In this document: positions 8,241 through 16,016 of the stretch, in pieces
Numbering within the stretch: position 1 is the stretch's first letter
Layout of the letters: every line of letters begins with the position of its first letter
Origin: Novosphingobium sp. Chol11
GTDB lineage: Bacteria > Pseudomonadota > Alphaproteobacteria > Sphingomonadales > Sphingomonadaceae
Length of the DNA stretch: 64,000 nt
Assembly (NCBI RefSeq): GCF_900218065.1
Contig: NZ_OBMU01000001.1
Span: forward strand, 2,081,656-2,145,655
Direction of reading: 5' to 3'
Translations under genes and position numbers: made by a program
The notes under the pieces: model-generated
What the model saw: only the letters and a program-made list of their open reading frames with translations
Databases searched by the model: none
Told to the model about the DNA's origin: nothing

Positions 8241-8552
8241 CCGCTAAGATTCTCGCTTTTTTTCCAGTGAATTCCGACGGTAAGTAGATCTCGTCGGCTT
8301 CGATGAGCCGCACTAACCCGATCAGCAGCGCCATGATGGTTTGGTGCCAGTATAACAAGACTGCCAGCGGCGATGAGCGGGCCCGCACAAGTTTTCGGCC
8401 GTCCTGATCTGCGGCGGTTCTACCAAAAGCGAGGTGTTCGAAATGCTGATGGGCGATGAGCTCGCCCAGATGGTGTTCACGGACGCGCTCTGCGCAGGCG
8501 ACAGTCTGAATAAAGTCCCCCTCCCTTCCGGGATGGGGGCTTTTCTTTTGCC
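8241..8552. other. Intergenic stretch between convergent receptor and GH1 genes
   Basis: About 310 nt between two convergent genes. It holds a hairpin near its right end (8515-8549). A minus-strand translation around 8250-8400 contains EADEIYLPSEFTGKK, faintly like the catalytic region of an IS1595-type transposase, but no supported gene is present. Confidence 0.5.
8515..8549. terminator. Hairpin between convergent genes
   Basis: Imperfect C-rich/G-rich stem (about 8516-8525 with 8531-8539) followed on the plus strand by CTTTTCTTTT. It would stop rightward read-through and, as a stem, may also serve the leftward GH1 gene that ends at 8553. Confidence 0.5.
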
Positions 8553-9908
8553 TCAAATCGCGTTCCGCCGGGCAATCGCGCCAAGGTGGCGGCCGCTGGG
8601 TTTGACTGTGCGCTTGAAACTGGCGCGATCGACATCCACCAAGCCAAATCGCTGATGAAAGCCTTCGTTCCATTCCCAATTGTCCAACAGCGTCCAGTGG
8701 AAATAGCCGCGGACATCGGCGCCGGCGTCGATCGCCGCCTTTAATCCGGCCAGCGCGCCACTGATATAGTCGACGCGACGAGCATCATTATCGGTCGAAA
8801 TACCGTTTTCGGTGACGTAGATCGGTACCTTTACCCGGGAAGCAGCATAGCGAACAATATTACCGATGGCAGGGGGATAATATTCCCACTTGCTCTTGGT
8901 GAATTCGGCATCCTTGCCTGCCTTGCGCGGTCCTTCCGGTCCAATCAGGTAACGGGTATAGCCTTGCACCCCCAGAAAGTCGCTACGTGCGGCCGCTTCT
9001 AGCCACTGTGAGTAGACTTCCTGGCGTTTCTGCGCGACTTTGGCTTCACCTCCGTCAACGGGCTGATCATCACCAATCGACACGATTGCTCCGACCGGGA
9101 ACTTGCCAGGGCCAGCCTTGAGGGCCGCCATGGCAAGTTCGTGCGCCCGGATCATCGCCGGCACCGCTGCCTTCGGATCGCTGAACAGGAAGGACGAAAA
9201 CTCATCGCTGCCCACTTTCTTGGCGGCGAGCTTCATCAGCGGGGCCGACATGGAGGCAATATCCATCGGCTGGCCGGTCGCGCTTTGCATGTCCGGTGAC
9301 CATTTGACAACGAGCGGCGCGTTGGGCTCGTTGAACGGCACCGCCATGCCGATGAGGTCGCCCATATGCTTGGACACCCGTTCGGCGTAGCGCGCGAACA
9401 GTTCCGGCGCGTCCGGCTTGTTCCAGGCGCCACGGGCGGCGAACCAGCGCGGCGAGGAGAAATGATTGAGCGTCACATTGGGAAAGATGCCGGCATCGCG
9501 GCAGGCGGCGATACAGCGGCGGTAATGATCCAGTTCCGCCAGGGAAAACTGCCCTTCTTCCGGTTCGACGCGTGACCATTCGATGGAAAAGCGATAGGCG
9601 TTGAGGCCCATAGCCTTCACCAGCGCGACGTCCTCACCCCAGCGGTGATAGCTGTCGCAGGCATCGCCTGACCTCTCCCTAAAGGGAGAAGGCTTCATAT
9701 TTTCTACGATCCACAGATCCGAACTGACATTGTTGCCTTCTGTCTGGTGCCCCGCGCTTGAGGCACCCCAGAGAAAGCCCGTGGGGAATCTTCCCTTCGG
9801 CGCGTTCCGTGTTGGAGCAGCAGCCGTGCTTGGGGCGGAGAGCAGGGCTGATCCAGCAGCCATGCCCATCAGGATCGATCGTCGATCCAGCGCGTCAGCG
9901 AAATCCAT
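8553..9908 (-). CDS. GH1 family beta-glucosidase, Tat-exported
   Basis: A 451-residue glycoside hydrolase family 1 enzyme with retaining mechanism. The acid/base Glu lies in FNEPN (about residue 194) and the nucleophile Glu in VTENG (about 367); the C-terminal HWTLLDNWEW supplies aglycone- and glucose-binding residues. The N-terminus DRRSILMG followed by a hydrophobic Ala-rich stretch looks like a twin-arginine signal, so the folded enzyme is probably periplasmic. GAGGA precedes the ATG. It faces the receptor gene and lies 384 nt downstream of the leftward PQQ-dehydrogenase operon. Expected role: removing a beta-linked glucose once a rhamnose cap is gone. Beta-glucosidase activity is the family default; other beta-glycosides are possible. 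Confidence 0.93.
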   Translation of the reverse strand: MDFADALDRRSILMGMAAGSALLSAPSTAAAPTRNAPKGRFPTGFLWGASSAGHQTEGNNVSSDLWIVENMKPSPFRERSGDACDSYHRWGEDVALVKAMGLNAYRFSIEWSRVEPEEGQFSLAELDHYRRCIAACRDAGIFPNVTLNHFSSPRWFAARGAWNKPDAPELFARYAERVSKHMGDLIGMAVPFNEPNAPLVVKWSPDMQSATGQPMDIASMSAPLMKLAAKKVGSDEFSSFLFSDPKAAVPAMIRAHELAMAALKAGPGKFPVGAIVSIGDDQPVDGGEAKVAQKRQEVYSQWLEAAARSDFLGVQGYTRYLIGPEGPRKAGKDAEFTKSKWEYYPPAIGNIVRYAASRVKVPIYVTENGISTDNDARRVDYISGALAGLKAAIDAGADVRGYFHWTLLDNWEWNEGFHQRFGLVDVDRASFKRTVKPSGRHLGAIARRNAI

Positions 9909-10292
9909 GAAATATCCTCTTCACATCCTTAGGGCCGCGCCGCGATCCTCGAAAACGGGACCGGCACCGTGACCGATGATGATTAAAAAGCAAGGTGCTT
10001 GTCAATTTAATAGAGCTGCAATAGCAGTCCGCGCGCATCTCATCGCTTCCAGAGGCGACCGCATCATACAATATTCTGGGGAGAGAATTTTACGCGACTT
10101 AGGCAGTTTGCGCGCTACGCAGCGATGGCGGGTTCGGTTGGTAGGATTTACCCCACCATCCCATCCAGCAGGCGAGCGAATTCAAGAATGATGCGGCAGA
10201 TGCCGCGTCCGGCACCGTCATCGTCACCGCAGACGATCGCATTCGCATCAGTCGCTCAAATCTGATTGCCCCCTTCGGCGCTTTCGCTGAGG
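9909..10292. other. Intergenic region upstream of the GH1 gene
   Basis: About 380 nt between the SnoaL-like gene and the GH1 gene, both leftward. On the minus strand TTGACA (complement of 9997-10002) lies ~90 nt from the GH1 start and could be a -35 element. No convincing gene was seen in either strand. Confidence 0.4.
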
Positions 10293-10739
10293 TCAGCCCA
10301 CCTCCACCCGGATACGCGACAGCCGGATTTCCTGTATCCGCCAGTCGCCGCCGACGCGGACATAGCGCTCATGATAATGACCATAGCCGTGCATCCATTT
10401 GAAGGGCAGCGGCGAGCCCTCCTGAACCCACAGCTTGTCCTCCATAGCCCAAATACCCGTCGCGTGATCCGGCCCCTCAATCCAAATTTCTGGCATATGT
10501 CCGTGATGGACGGTCTGGACGTGCTGCAGGATCGGAGCAAGCTTGGCGACATAGGCGGCCGCCCCATGGGTCAGTTGGCTTTCGTCCTGCTGACCGGTGG
10601 ATTCCCGAAAGTCCGCAACCAGATCGGGAGCGAAAGTCGCTTCCAACCCGGCCCAATCCTTCATGTCCATCGTCCGGAAATAGCGCGCTTTGAGCGCGTG
10701 AATTTCCGATGCGGCGGCAAGTTTTTCTGCTTCAGTCAC
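10293..10739 (-). CDS. SnoaL-like / NTF2-fold protein
   Basis: A 148-residue protein of the SnoaL_4 type: N-terminal KARYFRTMDMKDW, the strand-rich middle HHGHMPEIWIEG and IWAMEDKLW, and terminal HGYGHYHERYVRVGGDWRI. This pattern resembles bile-acid 7-alpha-dehydratase and scytalone-dehydratase-like enzymes. It is last in a leftward operon after the PQQ dehydrogenase and the alpha/beta-hydrolase-fold protein, 30 nt downstream of the latter. It has no signal peptide, so it acts in the cytoplasm. It is the second NTF2-fold protein of this locus, which suggests a multi-ring substrate with elimination or isomerisation steps (inference). Confidence 0.78.
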   Translation of the reverse strand: MTEAEKLAAASEIHALKARYFRTMDMKDWAGLEATFAPDLVADFRESTGQQDESQLTHGAAAYVAKLAPILQHVQTVHHGHMPEIWIEGPDHATGIWAMEDKLWVQEGSPLPFKWMHGYGHYHERYVRVGGDWRIQEIRLSRIRVEVG

Positions 10740-10769
10740 AATCTCATTCCCAAGCTGAAAAGTCAGACC

Positions 10770-12248
10770 TTACCAGGTCACCTTGTTCGCGGCTTCAATG
10801 GCGGCCTGCGTGTCAGGCGGCAGCAGTACGCCGCGCTTCTCTGCCGCCTTTGCCGCTTCCGCGAAGCGTTTGTGGTAGACGTCCGGGGTTCCGTAGAGCG
10901 CCTTCAGCCGCTCCTTGGTGAACGGGAATGTCCGGCCCGAACCACCGATACATTCGCCTCGCCAATCATATCGGGCGACCGGCACATCCACCCATGGTGT
11001 GCGGAGCCCCCCCTTCACATTACCGTTCGCATCGAAATAGCCGGCCGGCTCAAGCACCGGCTCCTTCGGTCCTTCAAAAGACGCAAGCTGAGGGAAGCTG
11101 GGTGCTGCCTTGCCGCTCTTGATCCATCGGTCAACGGCTATGATTGCAGCGCCCGAGACATATTGCACCGGAAGGGTGTTGGCATAATCCACGGGACAAC
11201 CGCCCGCGTTCAGGCCGAGATCGCGTGTATTGGCCTTACCCACGCGGTCCATATAGGGGCCGGTCGTATGGGAACTGCCCGCGGGCGCCCAAAAACGCAG
11301 CATCTTGCCTTCCGGCCGTGGTCCGCGTTCGGCAGAAGCCGTGGTAGTGTTAAGCACGATCACCGGCACGCCAACATCGTTGCGCACGACTGGGGCAGGC
11401 GTATCGACGCCCGTCAACTTCAAATGTGCACCCCTGTGAAGATCTTGCAAGAAAAAGCCGTCAAACACTCTCTGACTCGGCTGAATGGCGTTGATATAAA
11501 TCGCCATCCGTTCGCCAGCGATCGTGTTGCCCACCCCAATTACGGCTTTCGGTTTTAAACCGGAGAATGGATCGGGCCCGCCTGCGATCATCTTGCTCTT
11601 CAGAGACGCGGCGATCTGAGTCAGTATGTCATAGGACATGTCTGTCGATGGCACCGACAAGCTGCCATAGCGCTGCGGATCCCAGCGGGCGAGCGTGGTG
11701 CCGACCGGGATTTGCCTGCCGGCATAGGTGATCATCTGCGGCGGCTTTTTGTCATCGATGCCTTCATGGTGCATCGACACCCCTACCCAGCCGAAGCCGT
11801 TGCGCAGCAGCGTTTCAGCGTTCCAGCGATAATTGGTATCCCGTTCAGTGCCGTAATATTCCTGCATATATTCGACAACGACGGTGCCATTGAACTTGGC
11901 GGCCGGTGGTTTACGGACGAGAATGCGCGTCTTGTAGGGCATATCTTCGCCCGAAACGACCTGCCAGCGGCCATCCGCGCCTAGCGTCGTGCCCGGCGCA
12001 ACCGCATAGGCATGGGCTTTGCCCGAAACGAAATATTCGCTTTCGGTATAACCATAGGGCGCCAGATCGACGATCGATGCAGAATAGGGAACGCCGCGCG
12101 TCCCGCCCGTCACCGGCCCTTCGATCGTGACACTGCCGACGCTGGCGTGCTGCGCCTTCGCTTGTCCGCGCGCCGACAGGGCGCTCCCCGGCTGAACAAG
12201 CATCGTTGCCGCCAAGAGGGGCATCAACCATTTTCTGTTGGGTTTCAT
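10770..12248 (-). CDS. Secreted alpha/beta-hydrolase-domain protein (Abhydrolase_10-like)
   Basis: A 492-residue protein with a clear signal peptide (MKPNRKWLMPLLAATMLVQPGSALS). ATG at 12248 follows GGAGAG and is preferred to the ATG 11 codons upstream. The body resembles the sphingomonad/actinobacterial alpha/beta hydrolase domain family: VVVEYMQEYYGTE, NGFGWVGVS, YDILTQIAASLKS, then MAIYINAIQP and a C-terminal GGLRTPWVDVPVARYDW. Relatives normally carry a Ser nucleophile in a small-residue elbow before YxNA; here the corresponding stretch reads GVGNTIAGERM, without Ser. It is encoded 13 nt downstream of the PQQ dehydrogenase, in the same operon. The reaction is unknown. Confidence 0.75.
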   Translation of the reverse strand: MKPNRKWLMPLLAATMLVQPGSALSARGQAKAQHASVGSVTIEGPVTGGTRGVPYSASIVDLAPYGYTESEYFVSGKAHAYAVAPGTTLGADGRWQVVSGEDMPYKTRILVRKPPAAKFNGTVVVEYMQEYYGTERDTNYRWNAETLLRNGFGWVGVSMHHEGIDDKKPPQMITYAGRQIPVGTTLARWDPQRYGSLSVPSTDMSYDILTQIAASLKSKMIAGGPDPFSGLKPKAVIGVGNTIAGERMAIYINAIQPSQRVFDGFFLQDLHRGAHLKLTGVDTPAPVVRNDVGVPVIVLNTTTASAERGPRPEGKMLRFWAPAGSSHTTGPYMDRVGKANTRDLGLNAGGCPVDYANTLPVQYVSGAAIIAVDRWIKSGKAAPSFPQLASFEGPKEPVLEPAGYFDANGNVKGGLRTPWVDVPVARYDWRGECIGGSGRTFPFTKERLKALYGTPDVYHKRFAEAAKAAEKRGVLLPPDTQAAIEAANKVTW

Positions 12249-12261
12249 CTCTTCTCTCCGG

Positions 12262-14439
12262 CTATTTCTTAGGTAAAGCAAAGGCGACGATGCTGTTGCG
12301 CCCCTCCGTCATGACGGAACTCATCTTGGCTATTGCGGGGTCGTATGAACCGGCTGCCAGCGCGATGAACTGGCGCCCTCCTGATTTGTAGACAGCAGGC
12401 ACGCCGCCCGGCACCGAGGGCAGGGGCGCTTGCCAGACCATGCGGCCGTCCACCATGCTCCATGCCCGCAGCTTACGATCCTGCGTCCCAGCGAACAGCA
12501 GATCGCCCGCCGTCGCGACGATGGTGCCGCGCGGGAAAAGCGCGCCTGAATTCTTGAGTCCGGGCAGTTCGCCGAAGGGAACCTGCCACAGCTTCCTGCC
12601 GCTGTTCATGTCATAAGCGGTAAGGGTGGACCATGGCGTCGCGTTCGCGGGAAACATCTTCTTGCTGAATAAGAAGTTGTAGCCGGTCTTGAGCTTGATC
12701 GGCCCGCTCTTCGCGGCTGCTGTCGACCCGTCCTGAACGTCCGGACCTGCAGCAGGTGGAGGCGCACTCGCCTTGCTCGCCTGCTCTCTGCTGAAGCCCA
12801 GGAAGAGCAACAGATCCTTCATCTCCTGCGGCTTCAGATTGAACGCGGGCATTACCGCGCGGCCTCGCGTGACGATTTCGCTCACCTGATACACCGTTCG
12901 ACGCGCCGCGATCCCCGTCAGCGCCGGGATGGCAGGCGGTTGGCCAGCGCGTTTCTCGCCATGGCAGGACGAGCAGTTTTGCGCATAGACGGAGCCGCCG
13001 GGATCTTCGGCGCTCGCCCCCAGAAACATGGTGCGCGGCTTGTCAGAAGGCGGCTCCATCCGCAGAATCGCGGGAACATCCATCCCCACCACGAAAAAAC
13101 GGCCGGTGCGCGGATCGACCGCGCCATTACCCCAATTAGTTCCACCCGAACTGCCCGGGATCTGCAATGTCCCCTGCCTGCTCGGCGGCGTGAATATCCC
13201 TTCGTTGCGTAGGCCCGCGATCACCGCCGCCACCTGCTTTCGCTCGGCCGCATCCAGATAAGGATTGAGGTCTGCTGCCGTCATATGCTGGCGCACGAAC
13301 GGCTCGGGCGCCGTGGGGAACGGCTGCGTGGGAGAGGCCTCCTCCCCCGGAATGTCGCTTTTGGGAACCGGCCGCTCCTCAATTGGAAAGACAGGCCGCC
13401 CTGTACGCCGATCAAAGGTGTAGATAAACCCAGTCTTGCCAGCGACCGCGACCGCCTCGATCCGCTTTCCGCCACGATTGAGCGTCAGCAATTTGGGCGC
13501 TTGGGGCAGATCATAATCCCACAGGTCGTGATGCACGGTCTGGAAATGCCAAAGTTTTTTGCCCGTTCGGGCGTCTAGCGCAATCAACGAGTTGGCGTAG
13601 AGATTGCTGCCCTTACGATTGACGCCATAGAAATTATAATCGGCCGACGCGAGCGGTACGAAAAGGATACCGTTGGCAGTGTCGAGCGTCATTTCGCTCC
13701 AGTTGTTGACGCCGCCCACCTTGTTCCAGGCATCCTTGGGCCAGGTCTCATGGCCTGGCTCGCCAGGCTGTGGAATACTGTGGAAGGTCCAGCGCAGCTT
13801 ACCGTTGCGGACGTCGAACGCGCGAATATAGCCAGGAGGGCCGTTCCATTCGTCGCCACCCGTCGTGCCGACGATGATGAGGTCATCGAAGATCCGCCCC
13901 GGCGATTGCGACTCAATCCGCTTGATAGTCGCTGGATCGCGCCCCAGACCCTGTTTGAGGTCGATCGAACCATTTTCGCCGAAGTCTGTCACCGGCTTTC
14001 CCGTCGCAGCGTTGATTGCGTAAAGACGATCATGCTGGTTGTAGAATAGCCTGCGCGGCTCCCCGCGCCCCCCGCTCCAGCTGCTCAGGCCGCGCATGCG
14101 CACGCCGTCGGCATCGACGCGCCAAAGCTCCCGCCCGGTCGCTGGATCCAGCGCCAATATGCCGCCGCTATAGGGCACGAACATACAGCCGCCGATGACC
14201 AAGGGATTGCCGTTGGACTGGCCATTGTTGGGTAACGGAACGCTCCATGCTAGCTGGAGCCGATGGACATTGGCGCTGTTAATATCATCAAGCGGTGAAA
14301 ATTGCGCGGAATCGGGCCCGCCCAGATAATCGGACCAATCTCCGCCCGAATAGGGCACACCGGTTGCTCCGCACCCCCCGAGCAATGCCGCAACTATGGC
14401 GAGGCCGCTGATTGCAGCATAAGACTTTCGCCCGGACAT
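12262..14439 (-). CDS. PQQ-dependent lipoprotein dehydrogenase with internal cytochrome c domain
   Basis: A 725-residue quinohaemoprotein. The N-terminus is a lipoprotein signal (ALLGGC, Cys about 23), so the mature enzyme is membrane-anchored in the periplasm. PQQ propeller blades show repeated A.D..TG...W motifs (LALDPATGRELW, IALDARTGKKLW, AYDMNSGRKLW). A cytochrome c module with CSSCH at about 489-493 and an axial-Met candidate in MPAF (about 530) interrupts the propeller; blades resume at about 585. ATG at 14439 is backed by GGAGGGG. The design suits oxidation of an alcohol or sugar hydroxyl with electrons passed to the respiratory chain. It is divergent from the TetR gene, a common regulator-target layout. 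The substrate is unknown. Confidence 0.9.
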   Translation of the reverse strand: MSGRKSYAAISGLAIVAALLGGCGATGVPYSGGDWSDYLGGPDSAQFSPLDDINSANVHRLQLAWSVPLPNNGQSNGNPLVIGGCMFVPYSGGILALDPATGRELWRVDADGVRMRGLSSWSGGRGEPRRLFYNQHDRLYAINAATGKPVTDFGENGSIDLKQGLGRDPATIKRIESQSPGRIFDDLIIVGTTGGDEWNGPPGYIRAFDVRNGKLRWTFHSIPQPGEPGHETWPKDAWNKVGGVNNWSEMTLDTANGILFVPLASADYNFYGVNRKGSNLYANSLIALDARTGKKLWHFQTVHHDLWDYDLPQAPKLLTLNRGGKRIEAVAVAGKTGFIYTFDRRTGRPVFPIEERPVPKSDIPGEEASPTQPFPTAPEPFVRQHMTAADLNPYLDAAERKQVAAVIAGLRNEGIFTPPSRQGTLQIPGSSGGTNWGNGAVDPRTGRFFVVGMDVPAILRMEPPSDKPRTMFLGASAEDPGGSVYAQNCSSCHGEKRAGQPPAIPALTGIAARRTVYQVSEIVTRGRAVMPAFNLKPQEMKDLLLFLGFSREQASKASAPPPAAGPDVQDGSTAAAKSGPIKLKTGYNFLFSKKMFPANATPWSTLTAYDMNSGRKLWQVPFGELPGLKNSGALFPRGTIVATAGDLLFAGTQDRKLRAWSMVDGRMVWQAPLPSVPGGVPAVYKSGGRQFIALAAGSYDPAIAKMSSVMTEGRNSIVAFALPKK

Positions 14440-14710
14440 CAAATATCCCCTCCAAAGGACTTTTCTCCCGCGCAAATTACGCTGCGGTCAGCGTCTAAAC
14501 CCCCGTAACCTGCTACCTCCGAGACCATCGTACGCGGTAGCCAACATCGAGGAGCCGAAGAATAAAGTAGAGATATCTATATATATTATGGTTGGCAAGA
14601 GGTTGCATGAATTACCCGTCCATGACATTTCCTTCATGTGGAGATATGGAGCTGGTTTCGGCCCGGCAAACGTCCTTTGCCCGAAAGGCCGGTTCGAGAG
14701 GAAAAACGGT

Positions 14711-15358
14711 TTGCCAGAAGCTATGAAACAGGTGCGTACAATAGGACGGAGAGGACGCCCGTCGCGAGAGGGTGAGCGAGAGATCACCTTGGCTATCCTC
14801 GATGCGGCGCTCCAGCTTTTCCTGACTAACGGCTATGGCGCGACATCCATGAAGCGCATAGGCGAGGAAGCCGGCGTGGCTCCCAACACGCTATATGCGC
14901 GCTTTCCTGAAAAGGCGACGCTCTTCCGCGCGATCGTGGAATGGAAGACGGCTGTCTGGAAGGTTACCAATCCTCCTCGCTATGCAAAGCCCGGATCCCC
15001 GATATCCGAAGTCATCGAAGTTGCGATGAACGCTATGTTCGAAGCGATGGACCGCGAAGACGTAAGTGCGATGGGTCGCCTGCTGGCGCAGGAGACAGAA
15101 CGTTTCCCGGAACTCGCCCAGATCTATAGTGAAACTGCAGCCCGGGTTGGTCAGGAGGGGCTTATAGAGTCCATGCGTGCTAGCAGCGATTGCGGTTTGT
15201 CCGAAAAGGAATTGTCAGACCTGGCCAATACCATGATGGAATGCGCATCGGGACACATGAATCGGCGGATGTTCAACGGGAATAGCGGCCAGGAGAGCCA
15301 CAGGCGAGCGGCGAAGCGCATCGCCAAACTGCTGTCGTACGGAGCTGCACAGCGCTGA
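14711..15358 (+). CDS. TetR/AcrR-family transcriptional regulator
   Basis: A 215-residue one-component regulator. The helix-turn-helix is near residues 35-60 (GYGATSMKRIGEEAGVAPNT) and is followed by LYARFPEKATLFRAIVEW, typical of TetR proteins; the C-terminal ~140 residues form the ligand domain. TTG at 14711 is preferred: GAGAGGA lies 9 nt upstream and the decayed paralogue at 4485 has TTG at the same aligned position, with no ATG there. An ATG at 14723 is the alternative. It is transcribed away from the PQQ-dehydrogenase operon across a 271-nt spacer. The spacer contains AT-rich GATATCTATATATATTATGG (about 14572-14591), vaguely like the palindromes upstream of the SDR operon and receptor. 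Confidence 0.9.
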   Translation: MPEAMKQVRTIGRRGRPSREGEREITLAILDAALQLFLTNGYGATSMKRIGEEAGVAPNTLYARFPEKATLFRAIVEWKTAVWKVTNPPRYAKPGSPISEVIEVAMNAMFEAMDREDVSAMGRLLAQETERFPELAQIYSETAARVGQEGLIESMRASSDCGLSEKELSDLANTMMECASGHMNRRMFNGNSGQESHRRAAKRIAKLLSYGAAQR

Positions 15359-15491
15359 AAAAACCACGAGCGCACGGCGCGCAGGGCTAAAATGAACTGA
15401 CCACTCTTGTTTATTTCGAAAACTGGCTCCATTCTGGCAGCAGCGCGCACGTCCCAAGATGGTGCCGCGCAGAAGCTAAGGAAATGCCTAA

Positions 15492-15803
15492 ATGATCAAG
15501 TTCTTCACGCCGGCTCTTCTCAGCCTGGTGGCTGCAACTGCCGCTCAAGGCCAGCAGCCTGCAGCCACCACTGCAGCTACAGCGCAATATTCGACTGAAA
15601 AGACGGATGTCGGTGCATTGATCGGCAATCCCCAGACTAAAGCCATCGTGGACAAGCATATCCCGGGTTTCAGCAACAATCCGCAAATCGACATGGCGCG
15701 CGGCATGACCCTGCGCGCAATTCAGCCCTTTGCGGCCGATCAGGTTACCGACGCCGCCTTGAGCGCGATCGACAGCGAACTTTCCAAGCTACTCGCTAAG
15801 TAA
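15492..15803 (+). CDS. Small secreted protein of unknown function
   Basis: A 103-residue protein with a signal peptide (MIKFFTPALLSLVAATAAQG) and a mature region containing VGALIGNPQTKAIVDKHIPG, then NNPQIDMARGMTLRAIQPF and a terminal ITD-type helix. AAGGAAA precedes the ATG. No catalytic motif was recognised. It lies between the TetR gene and the rhamnosidase. The motif TAAAATGAACTGAC is ~92 nt upstream (15387-15400), and nearly the same motif lies at similar distance from the rhamnosidase, so the two are probably co-regulated. It may be a periplasmic helper protein of the catabolic locus (inference). Confidence 0.7.
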   Translation: MIKFFTPALLSLVAATAAQGQQPAATTAATAQYSTEKTDVGALIGNPQTKAIVDKHIPGFSNNPQIDMARGMTLRAIQPFAADQVTDAALSAIDSELSKLLAK

Positions 15804-15917
15804 AGACGTTCCGGCATTCAGTCAGAACATGCACCGGTCGGAGCGCACCTGGTGAGATGCTGGCCCGTGTATTTCGGGTGGGTGGGCGCGAGATCAGGCA
15901 CCGGCTCGCGGCTGATT

Positions 15918-15938
15918 TAAAATGAATTGACTTCATTA
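15918..15938. promoter_or_regulatory. Motif TAAAATGAATTGAC with dyad, upstream of rhamnosidase
   Basis: TAAAATGAATTGAC (15918-15931) repeats the 15387-15400 motif with one change (T for C). It also contains the dyad AATGAA-N5-TTCATT (15921-15937). It lies ~86 nt upstream of the GH106 start. Confidence 0.35.
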
Positions 15939-16016
15939 TTTTACCTTGCCGCCGCGAGCTCGTCATCTAGATGATCCCGACCGCACCGGGACTAGTATTG
16001 TCAGAGAGGAAAGATC

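Noticed and set aside
8240-8480. Possible IS1595-type transposase remnant (EADEIYLPSEFTGKK on the minus strand)
   Set aside because: Only one short stretch looks similar, with no flanking motif or terminal repeats; chance resemblance cannot be excluded.
9976-10260. Possible short plus-strand gene containing GTVIVTADDRIRISRSNLIA
   Set aside because: No start codon with ribosome site, no full-length domain, and no family that I can name.
10266-11558. 430-codon plus-strand frame over the SnoaL-like and hydrolase-fold genes
   Set aside because: The opposite strand encodes recognisable proteins with signal peptide and ribosome sites; this frame is an antisense shadow.
15926-15955. TTGACT as a -35 element of the rhamnosidase promoter
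   Set aside because: No acceptable -10 hexamer lies 16-18 nt downstream; reported only as a shared motif.
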